A stretch of DNA of 64,000 nt, taken from assembly GCF_014202975.1 (NCBI RefSeq), contig NZ_JACHHZ010000006.1:434001-498000 (forward strand). The letters are read 5' to 3'. This DNA is from Povalibacter uvarum. Lineage in GTDB: Bacteria; Pseudomonadota; Gammaproteobacteria; Steroidobacterales; Steroidobacteraceae. This document shows positions 8,974 through 19,767 of the stretch, in pieces (position 1 is the first letter of the stretch; the number at the start of each line of letters is the position of its first letter). The notes below the pieces were generated by a model. The model saw only the letters and a list, made by a program, of their open reading frames with translations. It searched no databases and was not told the origin of the DNA. The position numbers were made by a program, and so were the translations under genes.

Positions 8974-9720
8974 CTATTGCCTGCCACCAGCGGACTGGGC
9001 TGTGCGGCAACGAATGCCGGGCGTCCGGAACGACCCCCGATCGAGGTGGAAGTGGTCTCGATGCGCCTCGTTGTATTCGGGACCGTATACCGCATCGAAG
9101 AACTGGCAGGCGCCGTCATGGACTTCCCGGAGGAACTGCCCTTCGACGCTGTCGCTTTCCCAATCACGAACGACACGGATCCGCTTGTCGCCGATCACAA
9201 ACCCCGCCACGTCCAGCGCATCCGCAGTTGCGTGGTGACTCATCCTGGCGTTGGGCCGGCCGTACACGCTGCGACATGAATAGCTGCCGAAATGCTCGAG
9301 CTTCGCCACCGGCTCGCCCAGGAGACGCAACGCAGCCGGCTGAACGACATGCTTTTCCCAGAGCGCAAGCGACAACGCTTCGCGGCATGACACGGCGAAC
9401 GCCGGACCAACCTCCATGGTCGTCCGATGAACGCGGACCGCATTTGTGTAGCCACACCCCGGCCGAGTGACGTGGTCCTCGATCGCCACGTACTGCCAAT
9501 CGGCCTGCGTGAGCGCAAGCTGGCATGCCTGCGCGTCCGCCGACGCACGACCAAGTTTGTATCTCGTCAGCAGGTTCGGAGTCTCGCGGATCGACAGCGG
9601 CGCCCAGGGATCGAGGCGAGGAGGGATTTCGAGGAGCCCGTAACGCACCGCGCCAAGCAGCGCGATGGCAAGAAACGGCACCGCGATGAGAATGATCCGG
9701 GCGAGCATGAGTACGAACAC
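8974..9720 (-). CDS. Extensin-like family protein, membrane-anchored
   Basis: The 248-residue protein has an N-terminal hydrophobic anchor or uncleaved signal (residues 3-25) and then the extensin_C-like domain known from many proteobacteria. Characteristic parts are CGYTNAVRV, the SHHATADALDV segment and a terminal HRDHFHLD. The H..D..H pattern resembles metallo-peptidase folds of the M15/VanY type, so a role in cell-wall processing is possible, but no activity is established for the family that I know of. It is convergent with the oxygenase gene; the 125 bases between hold a small palindrome GATTCGCGAATC at 8913-8924. It stands alone on the minus strand. Confidence 0.85.
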   Translation of the reverse strand: MFVLMLARIILIAVPFLAIALLGAVRYGLLEIPPRLDPWAPLSIRETPNLLTRYKLGRASADAQACQLALTQADWQYVAIEDHVTRPGCGYTNAVRVHRTTMEVGPAFAVSCREALSLALWEKHVVQPAALRLLGEPVAKLEHFGSYSCRSVYGRPNARMSHHATADALDVAGFVIGDKRIRVVRDWESDSVEGQFLREVHDGACQFFDAVYGPEYNEAHRDHFHLDRGSFRTPGIRCRTAQSAGGRQ

Positions 9721-9942
9721 AACGCACGGCGAACCGTACAGGTCCCGCCATCAAGCGAGCAGGAACAGCCAAACCAGACGCTTCCCGTCAGTTTTCCACT
9801 ATAACGTCGCATTTGCGCAAAGCCGGGTTCGGCAGCAAGAAGTGGAGTGCTGCCCTTCCCGTGTTTACCGATCATGGCCACACGCCGGTCGTACGGCGAT
9901 CAGCAAGGAATTCCAGTGCGCAGCTCAAGCTCAGATAAACAC

Positions 9943-10926
9943 ATGCAGGCCGCCCTGTTCGGACTCATCGCGACGGCTTCGATCGGCGACGCAGTGGGGA
10001 GCGAAATCTCTTCGGTGAAGCAGTCGCTCGACGATGCGTGGTGGACGGGCCCGATCGTCACACCAGGAGCGGGCACCCTGCCCCAGGGTCATGCGCTCAT
10101 CGAACCGTACTTGTTCGATGTCGTCCGCTACGGTCGCTTCAACAACGAGGCAGACCGTCAGAGCGCGGACAGGACGCACAGTTACGGCTCGCTGACCTAC
10201 ATGCTTTACGGTCTCACCGATCGCTTCACGATCGGCGCGATTCCGACGTTCGGCTACAACGATGCGGGCAACGGACTCGACAGCTCGGGCGTGCAGTTCG
10301 GCGATTTCACGATCCAGGGCCAGTACCGGCTGTCGCAGTTCCGCGAAGGCAGCCGCACGCCAACATCGTCCATCGTCATCCAGCAGTCGTTCCCAACCGG
10401 CAAGTACGATCAGCTCGGCAATCATCCTGGCGACGGTTTCGGTGCCGGTGCGTACACGACGATGATGGGTCTCTACTCCCAGTACTACTTCTGGATGCCG
10501 AACGGGCGGATCCTGCGCACGCGGTTCAACCTGACGTATGCGTTCTCGGGTGATGCGGACATCGAGGATGTCAGCGTCTACGGCACGGGCGAAGGATTCC
10601 GGGGTGAGGCGAGCCCGGGCGATGTCTTCTCGGTGTACTCATCGCTGGAGTACAGCATCACGAGCAACTGGGTCTTCGCGATGGACCTGATCTACCAGCA
10701 CGACGCGAGCACAGGATTGCACGGCACCCAGCCAGATCCGATCACGGGCAGCCCGCAGGCAGTGGACGAGGATTTCGGCACAGCGTGGCGGCTCGGCGTT
10801 GCGCCAGCTATCGAATACAACTGGAATTCCCGCGTCGGCCTGATCGTCGGCGCGCGCTGGTTCTTCGCGGGACGCAACACGGGCGCGACGATCACGCCCG
10901 CGATTGCGATCAACATGGTCTATTGA
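9943..10926 (+). CDS. Predicted outer-membrane beta-barrel protein
   Basis: The protein is 327 residues from the chosen ATG. It starts with a short signal peptide (MQAALFGLIATASIGDAVGS) and then alternates aromatic and polar residues in strand-like blocks, ending IAINMVY. It resembles the MetA-pathway-of-phenol-degradation/outer-membrane transporter type of proteins (GYNDAGNGLDSSGVQFGD, QQSFPTGKYD). An upstream in-frame ATG at 9847 would add 32 non-signal residues, so I prefer 9943, although its ribosome site is weak. It is monocistronic, with a convergent gene 13 bases downstream. The transported compound is unknown. Confidence 0.7.
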   Translation: MQAALFGLIATASIGDAVGSEISSVKQSLDDAWWTGPIVTPGAGTLPQGHALIEPYLFDVVRYGRFNNEADRQSADRTHSYGSLTYMLYGLTDRFTIGAIPTFGYNDAGNGLDSSGVQFGDFTIQGQYRLSQFREGSRTPTSSIVIQQSFPTGKYDQLGNHPGDGFGAGAYTTMMGLYSQYYFWMPNGRILRTRFNLTYAFSGDADIEDVSVYGTGEGFRGEASPGDVFSVYSSLEYSITSNWVFAMDLIYQHDASTGLHGTQPDPITGSPQAVDEDFGTAWRLGVAPAIEYNWNSRVGLIVGARWFFAGRNTGATITPAIAINMVY

Positions 10927-10939
10927 GCGGGCTACCGGC

Positions 10940-11440
10940 TCACTGCGCTCTTGCTTCTTCGAACGCCTTCGCGTCGGCCTCCGGCGTCGTCCGCCAGCGG
11001 TAGTCTGTCACGATGCGCCATCCATCCGGCTGCTTGCGCGAGATCACGTGAGAGCGGGCGTGCCCGACGCGCCGCTCGCCGCGAGCATCCGTGATGATGG
11101 TCTGCAGGACTCCACGCTCGGACGCATACGATCCATCCGTCGTCCGGTCCTCGAACCGCACCTGCATCTCGATGCGAGTGCCCGCCCGCTGCAGCGGAGT
11201 CATCACGCGAACAGCGTCTTCGATGTAGGCGTCGTATCCGAAGAAGCGCTTGCCGTCGACAAATATGGAGTCCTTCGCGCGGACTGCGCCGTACAACTCA
11301 TGATTGAACGTACTGACGCCGCGAACGAACGGCTGCCAGATCGCGCGATCGATCTCCACCCATGTCTGTGCTGAATCCGAAGCCGCCAGCGCGGGAGGAC
11401 CTGTCAGCAGCAACGACAGACTGAGAACGCACCAACGCAT
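10940..11440 (-). CDS. Exported SnoaL/NTF2-like domain protein
   Basis: The 166-residue protein starts with a signal peptide (MRWCVLSLSLLLTGPPALAA). An NTF2/SnoaL-like fold follows: WVEIDRAIWQPFVRGVSTF, FFGYDAYIEDAVRVMTPL, RFEDRTTDGSYASERGV and a DGWRIVTDYRW end. This fold is common in small exported proteins that bind ligands or assist enzymes. The ATG at 11440 has a near-perfect AGGAGGAAGT ribosome site directly upstream, which decides the start; the longer open frame up to 11884 is rejected. It is divergent from the DUF411 gene, with 183 bases between them. No function can be assigned. Confidence 0.75.
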   Translation of the reverse strand: MRWCVLSLSLLLTGPPALAASDSAQTWVEIDRAIWQPFVRGVSTFNHELYGAVRAKDSIFVDGKRFFGYDAYIEDAVRVMTPLQRAGTRIEMQVRFEDRTTDGSYASERGVLQTIITDARGERRVGHARSHVISRKQPDGWRIVTDYRWRTTPEADAKAFEEARAQ

Positions 11441-11623
11441 ACTTCCTCCTCCAGGCCTGGTAAAGAGCCGAGCATGCCGGAAGCGTTCCCTCCGGTACGG
11501 CGGAATGCGACGAAGCAGGTCGCAAGCGCGATGAAACCCGGACGCTCCTGACGCGTCGTACGCGTACTGCATTCGCCACCGAATCGGGATAGGCTTGCTC
11601 ACCCGAATCGAGAGGACCCGTCG

Positions 11624-12067
11624 ATGAATCGCAGAAATCTGCTCCTGCTGCTGGGATCGGCGCCGCTGTGGGCTCGCGCGGCTGGCAAACAGACGATCGT
11701 CGTGCACAAGACGCCGACTTGTGGATGCTGCGGCGTGTGGGTCACGCACCTGGAGACGTCCGGCTTCGCAACCCAGGTCCACGACATGGCCGACGTCACG
11801 CCCGTCAAGACACGACTCGGAGTTCCGCCGCGCCTTGCGTCCTGCCACACGGCGGAGATCGAAGGGTACTTCGTGGAAGGCCATGTGCCTGCGGCGGACA
11901 TTCGGCGAATGCTGAGTGAGAAACCCGCCGCGCGAGGCATCGCAGTTCCCGGCATGCCCGCGGGATCACCAGGAATGGAAGTGCCGTCAGGCCAGGTTGA
12001 TCCCTATGACGTCCTGCTCGTCGGCAAGGACGGCAGCACATCCGTGTTCGCGAGTCACGGCAAGTAG
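11624..12067 (+). CDS. DUF411 metal-binding-type protein
   Basis: The 147-residue protein has a short signal-like N-terminus (NRRNLLLLLGSAPLWARA) and the DUF411 core: HKTPTCGCCGVWVTHLETSGF at 25-45, PPRLASCHTAEIEGYFVEGHVPAADI and a PGMPAGSPGME stretch. The CGCC cysteines and the later Cys-His suggest metal binding; family members often neighbour copper-resistance genes, though none is seen here. It probably acts in the periplasm. It is read alone, with an AGAGGA ribosome site before the ATG. Confidence 0.88.
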   Translation: MNRRNLLLLLGSAPLWARAAGKQTIVVHKTPTCGCCGVWVTHLETSGFATQVHDMADVTPVKTRLGVPPRLASCHTAEIEGYFVEGHVPAADIRRMLSEKPAARGIAVPGMPAGSPGMEVPSGQVDPYDVLLVGKDGSTSVFASHGK

Positions 12068-12069
12068 AT

Positions 12070-12247
12070 AAACGCGATTCCAGCACGATCGGAATCGACG
12101 GGTTCACGCGACCCGGAACGACGCGGTACTGCGACTGGTGCCGCTCATTGCCTTCGGCTTCGATCGTGAGGAGATAGTCGCCTTCGATGAGATTGACGAA
12201 GGCGAACGACGGCCCCGCGGCATCGTCGCGATTCTCGCCCGACACGA
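12070..12247 (-). pseudogene. Coding-like relic downstream of rlmE
   Basis: Between the DUF411 stop and the rlmE stop, one minus-strand frame reads like real protein: FAFVNLIEGDYLLTIEAEG, then QYRVVPGRVNPSIPIVLES. This resembles the end of a carboxypeptidase-regulatory-like or Cna-B-type beta-sandwich. No start codon with a ribosome site is evident and the frame continues as nonsense antisense to the DUF411 gene. I read it as a possible gene remnant. Confidence 0.3.
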
Positions 12248-12868
12248 TCAGCCCTTGAAGCCTTTCGCGACCAGATAGATCTCGCGGGATCGCGAGCGCG
12301 ACGCGGCGGGCTTGCGGATCGACACCTTGTCGAACGAAGTGCGCACTTCCTTGATGTACGACTCCGAGCCCGAGCCCTGGAACACCTTCGCCACGAAATT
12401 GCCCTTGGGCTTGAGCACCTTTCTCGCCATGTCGAGGGCAAGCTCGACGAGGTACATCGACGATGCCTGGTCCGCCGATGCGATGCCGCTGATATTGGGC
12501 GCGATGTCCGAGATGATCAGATCCGGCTTGCGCTCGCCGAGCGCTTCGAGAATCTGGTTGAACACCGCCTCGTCCGTGAAATCGCCCTGGATGAAGTCGA
12601 CGTTGTGGACGTGATCCATCGGCAGGATATCCGTCGCGATCACTCTGCCCTTCTCGCCGACGATCCGCCCGGCCACCTGCGACCAGCCGCCGGGTGCCGA
12701 ACCCAGATCCATCACGAGCATCCCGGGGCGAATCAACCGATCCTTCTCGTTCAGTTCGATGAGCTTGTAGCTGGAGCGCGCGCGATAGCCATCCTTCTGC
12801 GCCTGTTTGACGTAAGGATCGCTGACGTGCTCCTGCATCCAGCGGTGACTGCTCTTCGATCGGGCCAT
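12248..12868 (-). CDS. rlmE: 23S rRNA (uridine-2'-O)-methyltransferase RlmE
   Basis: The 206-residue protein is the FtsJ/RrmJ enzyme that 2'-O-methylates U2552 of 23S rRNA in the 50S subunit. It begins [20 protein letters not shown], matching the family N-terminus. It carries the SAM site [15 protein letters not shown], the DILPMD and QGDFTD segments, and the catalytic K-D-K set around SDIAPNISG and [13 protein letters not shown]. The start at 12868 fits the family length; a longer frame reaching 13078 has an implausible N-terminus. The upstream region lacks a clear ribosome site. It is divergent from the FAD dehydrogenase gene. Confidence 0.95.
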   Translation of the reverse strand: MARSKSSHRWMQEHVSDPYVKQAQKDGYRARSSYKLIELNEKDRLIRPGMLVMDLGSAPGGWSQVAGRIVGEKGRVIATDILPMDHVHNVDFIQGDFTDEAVFNQILEALGERKPDLIISDIAPNISGIASADQASSMYLVELALDMARKVLKPKGNFVAKVFQGSGSESYIKEVRTSFDKVSIRKPAASRSRSREIYLVAKGFKG

Positions 12869-13014
12869 GAAAATATCGGGGAGGTATCGCAACGGGCTGG
12901 CCGGGATTGTAGCCGGTCCCGGCCACGAACCGGCCTGAAAATGGGCTTTCCCGCGGGGAAGTCCGCTAAAATGCGAACCTCCTTTGCCGGACAACACCCG
13001 GCCGGAACGTCGAC

Positions 13015-14622
13015 GTGATCCGCATAACCGAACTCTCCCTGCCGCTCGACCACGCGCCCGAGGCGTTGCGCAAGGCAATCGTCAAACGACTGAAGATCAG
13101 CGACCCGGAGTTGCTCGACTTCAGCGTATTCAAGCGCAGCTACGATGCCCGCAAGAAAACGAGCGTCATCACGTTCGTCTATATCGTCGATCTGACGGTC
13201 CGCAATGAAGTCGCCGTCCTGCGCCGCTTCGCCGACGATCCTCACGTACGCCCGGCGCCGGACACGAACTACCATCCCGTTGCTCAGGCACCGGCAGGCC
13301 TGACCGAGCGGCCAGTCGTCATCGGCTTCGGTCCGTGCGGACTCTTCGCAGCACTGATTCTTGCGCAGAACGGGTTCAAGCCGATCGTCCTGGAACGCGG
13401 CCGCGATGTTCGCAAACGAACGAAGGACACCTGGGGCTTGTGGCGCAAGAACACGCTGACGCCAGAGTCGAACGTGCAGTTCGGGGAAGGCGGCGCGGGT
13501 CTCTTCTCGGACGGCAAGCTCTACAGCCAGATCAAGGATCCGAAGTTCTACGGCCGCAAGGTCATGCACGAATTCGTGCGCGCGGGCGCGCCCGAAGAAA
13601 TCCTGTACGTCAGCAAGCCGCACATCGGCACCTTCCGACTGACCGGTGTCGTGTCACGAATGCGCGAGGAGATCATCGCGCTCGGCGGCGAAGTCCGGTT
13701 CGAAAGCAAAGTCGTCGATCTCGTGATCGAGAACGGTCAGGTCGAAGGCGTGACACTCGAAAACGGCGAAACGATCCGCACACGACACGTCGTGCTCGCG
13801 CTCGGTCACAGCGCGCGAGATACGTTCCGGATGCTGGTGCGCCGCAAGGTCTTCGTCGAGCCGAAACCGTTCGCCATCGGCTTTCGCATCGAGCATCCGC
13901 AATCAATGATCGATCGCGCGCGCCTAGGCAAATACGCAGGACATCCGGAACTCGGCGCCGCCGACTACAAGCTCGTGCATCACGCTTCGAACGGACGAGC
14001 GGTTTACAGCTTCTGCATGTGCCCCGGCGGCACCGTCGTCGCCGCGACGTCGGAGCCGCAGCGCGTCGTAACGAACGGTATGAGCCAGTACTCGCGCAAC
14101 GAGCGCAATGCCAATGCCGGTATCGTCGTCGGCATCGATCCGGAGAAGGATTTTCCCGGTGGGCCGCTCGCCGGCGTCGAGCTGCAGGAACGGCTCGAAT
14201 CGCAGGCCTATGTCCTCGGCGGCAGCGACTACAGCGCGCCCGGCCAACTCGTCGGCGACTTCGTTCGCGGCGTCGCGTCGCAAGCGTTCGGCGAGGTCGA
14301 GGCCTCCTACAAGCCTGGCGTGAAACTCGGAGATCTCGCCCCTTCGTTGCCTGACTACGCGATCGAAGCCATTCGCGAAGCGCTGCCGGCGTTCGGCAGG
14401 CAGATCCGTGGATTCGATCGCGACGATGCCGTACTGACCGGTGTCGAAACACGAACCTCGTCGCCCGTGCGCATCACCCGCCACAATGAGACGTTCGAGA
14501 GCCTGAACGTCCGTGGCCTCTATCCCTGCGGCGAAGGTGCCGGCTACGCGGGCGGCATTCTTTCCGCCGGCGTCGACGGCATCAAAGTCGCCGAGGCGGT
14601 GTCCTTGTCGTTAGCCCCGTGA
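13015..14622 (+). CDS. FAD-dependent dehydrogenase (COG2509-like)
   Basis: The 535-residue protein starts at GTG. An N-terminal 90-residue alpha/beta region ([24 protein letters not shown]) precedes an FAD-binding Rossmann fold with [20 protein letters not shown] near residue 105. Later come [24 protein letters not shown] and a C-terminal FAD segment, [22 protein letters not shown]. This is the uncharacterised family of NAD(FAD)-utilising dehydrogenases common in proteobacteria. The substrate is unknown. It is followed 40 bases later by a TrmH-type methyltransferase gene in the same direction, so they may be co-transcribed. Confidence 0.88.
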   Translation: MIRITELSLPLDHAPEALRKAIVKRLKISDPELLDFSVFKRSYDARKKTSVITFVYIVDLTVRNEVAVLRRFADDPHVRPAPDTNYHPVAQAPAGLTERPVVIGFGPCGLFAALILAQNGFKPIVLERGRDVRKRTKDTWGLWRKNTLTPESNVQFGEGGAGLFSDGKLYSQIKDPKFYGRKVMHEFVRAGAPEEILYVSKPHIGTFRLTGVVSRMREEIIALGGEVRFESKVVDLVIENGQVEGVTLENGETIRTRHVVLALGHSARDTFRMLVRRKVFVEPKPFAIGFRIEHPQSMIDRARLGKYAGHPELGAADYKLVHHASNGRAVYSFCMCPGGTVVAATSEPQRVVTNGMSQYSRNERNANAGIVVGIDPEKDFPGGPLAGVELQERLESQAYVLGGSDYSAPGQLVGDFVRGVASQAFGEVEASYKPGVKLGDLAPSLPDYAIEAIREALPAFGRQIRGFDRDDAVLTGVETRTSSPVRITRHNETFESLNVRGLYPCGEGAGYAGGILSAGVDGIKVAEAVSLSLAP

Positions 14623-14662
14623 TCCGCGTGGAAATCCGATTCCGACTCCCAGCGAACCTCCC

Positions 14663-15382
14663 ATGAAATTCGACGACATCAAGAAGCTCCATCAGAAGAA
14701 GTACCGCGACGAGCTCGGTCACTTCCTCGTCGAAGGCGAACACCTCGTGCTGGAGCTGCAAAAGGCAGCCGCGACTCAACCGGCGCTGCGAAACTCGAAG
14801 CTCTATGTGACCGACGGGCATGAGAAATGGAGCAGCCCGTTCGAAACTCACGTCGTCAGCAATCGCCGGATGGAAGAAATGTCGGAGACGCGGACGCCGC
14901 AAGGCATCGTCGCGCTCGTTCCGATCCTGCCGGCGCCAGCTGCGAACGCGACTACGCGTGCGATCTATCTGTATGAGATTCAGGATCCCGGGAATCTCGG
15001 CACTGTGTTGCGAACGCTGGCATGGTTCGGAAATCTGCGCTGTCTGCTGAGCCCGGGGAGCGTCGATCCGTACAACTCGAAGGTGCTTCGGGCCAGCGCC
15101 GGCGCGATCTTTCACGTGCCGGTCGAAACCGACGTGCCCGTCGCGGCGCTTGCATCGCGATTTCGTCGCGTCGGGTGTCTGGATATGCGAGGCGAGAGCC
15201 TTCAGTCACCGGGATTCAGGGAATGCGATTGCTACGTCTTCGGCAACGAGGCGCGCGGTGTGCCGCGTGCCGACCTTGAGCCGCTGAAAGCGAGCTTCTT
15301 TTCCATTCCCGGCAGCGGCGCCATCGAGTCGCTGAACGTCGCTTCGGCGGTGAATATGTGCGTGTATGAGATGAATCGCTAG
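14663..15382 (+). CDS. TrmH/SpoU-family RNA 2'-O-methyltransferase
   Basis: The 239-residue SPOUT-class enzyme would methylate a ribose 2'-OH in tRNA or rRNA using SAM. The three family motifs are present: motif 1 IQDPGNLGTVLRTLAWFG (near residue 104), motif 2 CYVFGNEARGVP (near 190) and motif 3 SIPGSGAIESLNVASAVNM (near 213), which forms the trefoil knot. An N-terminal L30e-like region (KYRDELGHFLVEGEHLV) suggests an RlmB/TsnR-like substrate-binding domain. The exact RNA target cannot be told. It ends 13 bases from the convergent metF stop. Confidence 0.9.
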   Translation: MKFDDIKKLHQKKYRDELGHFLVEGEHLVLELQKAAATQPALRNSKLYVTDGHEKWSSPFETHVVSNRRMEEMSETRTPQGIVALVPILPAPAANATTRAIYLYEIQDPGNLGTVLRTLAWFGNLRCLLSPGSVDPYNSKVLRASAGAIFHVPVETDVPVAALASRFRRVGCLDMRGESLQSPGFRECDCYVFGNEARGVPRADLEPLKASFFSIPGSGAIESLNVASAVNMCVYEMNR

Positions 15383-15395
15383 TCCGTCAGCAACG

Positions 15396-16280
15396 TCAAC
15401 GTCGCACACCGCTCGCTTCCAGTATGCCCGGAATGTGCGCTTCCCATCCCATCGCCATCAGGTGCACGCCAGCGCAGTGCGATTTCACCTCGGTGACGAT
15501 GCGGGCACAGATATCCATGCTGGTCTTCAATTCGGCCTGAGCGTCGCCGGCGACACGATCCATCTCTGCGATGAGCGCCTCGGGCACCGCGATGCCCGGC
15601 ACGTTGGCATTCAGCCAGTTCGCCATCTTCGATGACTTCAGCGGAATGATACCCACGAGAACATTCGCGTCGGGTTTGAGCGCGTCGACGAACCTGCGCA
15701 ACGCGTCGGCGTCGTAAACGGCCTGGGTCTGCAGGAACTGCGCGCCCGCATCGATCTTGCGCCGGACGTTCTCGACTTCCCGCTGCAGGTCCGGGCACCC
15801 GGGATTCGCCGTCGCACCGAGGAGAAGCGAAGGACGTCCCTTCAACTCGTTGCCGGCCATGTCCCGGCCTTCCTTCAGCGATCGTGCCGCCTGCAGCAGA
15901 TCGATCGTCGACAGGTCGAAAACCGGCTTCGCTTGCGGATGATCCCCGTTTGCCGGCGGATCGCCGGCCATGAAGACCATGTTCTCGATACCGAGCACCG
16001 CGGCGCCGAGGATGTCGGCCTGCAGCGCGATGCGATTTCGATCCCGCGTCGTGAACTGAACGATGGGCTCGTGACCTCGATCCTTGAGTACCTTCGCGAC
16101 TGCAAGCGGCCCGACCGCAAGACGCGCTCGTGGCGACTCGGTGAGATTGATGCCATCGACGTAGCCGCGCAATGAGTCGGCCTTCGCAAGCAGATCGGAA
16201 AGGTCAGTGCCTTTCGGTGGCGTCAGCTCTGTCGTCACCGTGAAGGTGGACGACTGGAGTTTGTGAGAAAGCGAGAGCAT
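15396..16280 (-). CDS. metF: Methylenetetrahydrofolate reductase family protein
   Basis: The 294-residue TIM-barrel flavoprotein would reduce 5,10-methylene-THF to 5-methyl-THF for methionine synthesis. Evidence includes FTVTTELTPPKG at the start, the DGINLTESPRARLAVGPLA loop, FTTRDRNRIALQADILGA, FMAGDPPANGDHP, and QTQAVYD preceding GIIPLKS. Length matches bacterial MetF. It is last in the minus-strand one-carbon cluster, 12 bases after folD, which agrees with its role. It is somewhat diverged from the enterobacterial enzyme and closer in look to the broader MTHFR family, so cofactor preference is uncertain. Confidence 0.88.
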   Translation of the reverse strand: MLSLSHKLQSSTFTVTTELTPPKGTDLSDLLAKADSLRGYVDGINLTESPRARLAVGPLAVAKVLKDRGHEPIVQFTTRDRNRIALQADILGAAVLGIENMVFMAGDPPANGDHPQAKPVFDLSTIDLLQAARSLKEGRDMAGNELKGRPSLLLGATANPGCPDLQREVENVRRKIDAGAQFLQTQAVYDADALRRFVDALKPDANVLVGIIPLKSSKMANWLNANVPGIAVPEALIAEMDRVAGDAQAELKTSMDICARIVTEVKSHCAGVHLMAMGWEAHIPGILEASGVRR

Positions 16281-16292
16281 GTGGCGCTTCCG

Positions 16293-17171
16293 TCACCTCA
16301 TCCCCGCACGCTGCGTGCCCGTCGCATATCTCTCCGCCGACAGGATCGTGTTGTGCAACAGCATCGTCACCGTCATCTGGCCAACGCCGCCCGGTACCGG
16401 CGTGATGTAAGACGCCTTTTCCTTCACGCCTTCAAAATCCACGTCGCCGACGATCCGTCCATCCGGCAACCGGTTGAAGCCCACGTCGATGACGACCGCT
16501 CCGGTCCGGACGATCTGCGGCACGATCAGATTCGGGACACCCGCCGCCACGACGAGGATATCCGCGAGCAAAGTGAAGTGCCCCAGGTCGCGCGTCTTTT
16601 TGTGGCAGATGACGACCGTTGCGTCCTGCTGCATCAGCATCAGTGCCGTCGGCTTGCCCACGATGTTGCTCGCGCCGACGACGACGACATTGCGGCCTTC
16701 GACCGGAATGTTTTCGTGCTCGAGGATTTTCTGCACGCCATACGGCGTGCACGGCGAGAACACGGTATTTCCCGTAACGAGCCCGCCCATGTTGTAGAGA
16801 TGGAAGCCGTCGACGTCCTTCTCGACCGAGATCGCCTCGAGCACGCTCGACACGCGGATGTGCGGCGGCAACGGCAACTGCACGAGAATGCCGTGAATCC
16901 CGGGATCGTCGTTGAGCGCGTAGATGCGCTCGAGGAGCTGATCTTCCGGCGTCTGCGAGGACAGCTCGATCAGATCAGACCGGATGCCGGCCTGCTGGCA
17001 GGCCTTGATCTTGTTGCGCACGTAGCTGCGCGAAGCCGGACTGTCGCCGACGAGAATGACCGCGAGCCCGGGCGTTACCCCGTGACGCGCCTTCAGATCA
17101 TCGACCCTCAGGTGATACTCGGCGCGAAGCTTGGCGGCGATCGCGGTGCCGTCGATGATTTTGGCGGACAT
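16293..17171 (-). CDS. folD: Bifunctional methylene-THF dehydrogenase/cyclohydrolase (FolD), paralogue 1
   Basis: The 292-residue enzyme interconverts methylene-, methenyl- and 10-formyl-THF. It shows the substrate-site lysine in [39 protein letters not shown], the nucleotide-binding VVVVGASNIVGKP and the C-terminal PVPGGVGQMTV. The usual PGGVGPMT has Gln for Pro here. It lies between purU and metF and so completes a formyl-to-methyl folate route. A second folD is at 32578, and the two differ enough to be separate lineages. Confidence 0.93.
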   Translation of the reverse strand: MSAKIIDGTAIAAKLRAEYHLRVDDLKARHGVTPGLAVILVGDSPASRSYVRNKIKACQQAGIRSDLIELSSQTPEDQLLERIYALNDDPGIHGILVQLPLPPHIRVSSVLEAISVEKDVDGFHLYNMGGLVTGNTVFSPCTPYGVQKILEHENIPVEGRNVVVVGASNIVGKPTALMLMQQDATVVICHKKTRDLGHFTLLADILVVAAGVPNLIVPQIVRTGAVVIDVGFNRLPDGRIVGDVDFEGVKEKASYITPVPGGVGQMTVTMLLHNTILSAERYATGTQRAGMR

Positions 17172-17184
17172 GGAGAAAAGCCTC

Positions 17185-17210
17185 TAGCGGCGAGCTGCGA
17201 GCGACGAGCC
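17185..17210. repeat. Heptamer array between purU and folD
   Basis: On the minus strand the sequence reads GCTCGTC GCTCGCA GCTCGCC GCTA, a short 7-bp tandem array. It lies in the 80-base gap between purU and folD. It belongs to the same loose class as the other GC-starting heptamer arrays of this window but has its own consensus. Confidence 0.6.
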
Positions 17211-17251
17211 GGAAAGGGACATCAGACAAATCGGGGCACAGCGACGGCGGC

Positions 17252-18163
17252 TCACCGCAGGACGACGGTCTTCACGTCGTTGATGAAGACGCGGCGTTCG
17301 GCGTGCCAGCGCACGGCGCGATTCAATACGACGCTTTCGAGATCGGCGCCGATGGTGACCAGGTCTTCCGGCGGCATCGTGTGATCGACGCGCGCGACTT
17401 CCTGTTCGATGATCGGACCTTCGTCGAGATCGGTGGTGACGTAGTGCGCCGTCGCACCGATCAGCTTCACGCCGCGGGCGTGCGCCTGGTGGTAGGCCTT
17501 CGCGCCTTTGAATCCCGGCAGGAACGAATGATGGATGTTGATCGCCTTGCCACCGAAGTACGCGCAGGCATCGGCTGTCAGGATCTGCATGTAGCGCGCG
17601 AGAACCAGCAGGTCGGCTTCCGTTTTCTCGAACAGCTCGATGATCCGCTTCTCCTGATCCGCCTTGCGCCCGTCGATCACGGGGAAATAGTGGAAGGGAA
17701 TCCCGTGCCACTCGGTGAGGCTGCGCATGTCCTGATGGTTCGAAACGACGGCGACGACTTCGATCGGCAGCGTGCCGGTGCTGTATCGATGCAACATGCT
17801 GTTGAGGCAATGCCCATGCTTCGACACAGCGAGGACGGCGCGACAACGACGACGGCCGTCGTGGAACCGATGCACCATCTTGAAGCGCGCACCGACAGTC
17901 TTCGCGAACTCGCGATCGAGCTCCGCAAGCGACGGCGTACCGTGACCGTCCGGATGAAAAACCGTACGCATGAACGACTTCACCGTGTACGGATCGTCGA
18001 AGTGCTGCGCCTCGGTAATGGAACAGTTGTGAGCTGCCAGGAAACCCGAAACAGCTGCGACGACACCGGTCGTGTCCGGGCACGACAGCGTCAGCACATT
18101 GCTGTTGGTCTTGTCGCTGGAGGCGACAGGGGCAGGAACCGGAGTATGAGAATGATCGGGCAT
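17252..18163 (-). CDS. purU: Formyltetrahydrofolate deformylase
   Basis: The 303-residue enzyme hydrolyses 10-formyl-THF to formate and THF, balancing folate pools and feeding PurT. An N-terminal ACT domain (VLTLSCPDTTGVVAAVSGFL, residues 22-41) is followed by a formyltransferase-like domain. The catalytic Asn-His-Asp set is seen in INIHHSFLPGFKGA, GATAHYVTTDLDEGPII. It lies after ahcY in the SAH-riboswitch-led part of the cluster, separated by 168 bases with repeats, so it may have its own promoter. Confidence 0.94.
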   Translation of the reverse strand: MPDHSHTPVPAPVASSDKTNSNVLTLSCPDTTGVVAAVSGFLAAHNCSITEAQHFDDPYTVKSFMRTVFHPDGHGTPSLAELDREFAKTVGARFKMVHRFHDGRRRCRAVLAVSKHGHCLNSMLHRYSTGTLPIEVVAVVSNHQDMRSLTEWHGIPFHYFPVIDGRKADQEKRIIELFEKTEADLLVLARYMQILTADACAYFGGKAINIHHSFLPGFKGAKAYHQAHARGVKLIGATAHYVTTDLDEGPIIEQEVARVDHTMPPEDLVTIGADLESVVLNRAVRWHAERRVFINDVKTVVLR

Positions 18164-18198
18164 TGTCGGGCAGCTGGCGCAAGATCGCCCCCACCCTG

Positions 18199-18224
18199 CC
18201 CTCCCCCGCGATCGCGGGGGAGGG
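18199..18224. repeat. 26-bp perfect palindrome
   Basis: The arms CCCTCCCCCGCGA and TCGCGGGGGAGGG form a perfect inverted repeat just upstream of purU. It would give a very stable hairpin in RNA on either strand and is a form seen as a dispersed palindrome in many high-GC proteobacteria. It may act as a terminator-like or stabilising element between ahcY and purU. Confidence 0.7.
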
Positions 18225-18290
18225 ATGTTCTCTATGACAGCGCGGGAGCCGGAACCCCCTCACTCTGCCTGCGGAAGCACTGGAAGAAAA

Positions 18291-18325
18291 GCGTTCTGAC
18301 TATCCGCCATCCGCTATCCGCCCTC
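18291..18325. repeat. Heptamer array (TATCCGC type), single right-end copy
   Basis: The sequence GCGTTCTGAC is followed by TATCCGC CATCCGC TATCCGC. The same lead-in and heptamers occur at 26569 and 35086, where they face an inverted partner array. Here no partner is visible upstream, so this looks like a solo end. It ends seven bases before the ahcY stop. Confidence 0.75.
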
Positions 18326-18331
18326 TACTTC

Positions 18332-19747
<1,416 letters not shown>

Positions 19748-19767
19748 GATCATCTCCGTTCAAAGTG

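Noticed and set aside
10940-11884. 314-codon version of the SnoaL-like gene
   Set aside because: The extra N-terminal part is antisense to the DUF411 gene; an AGGAGGAAGT site and signal peptide mark the start at 11440.
12248-13078. Longer RlmE start with about 70 extra residues
   Set aside because: The extra residues do not resemble the family and overlap the divergent gene; [10 protein letters not shown] matches the normal N-terminus.
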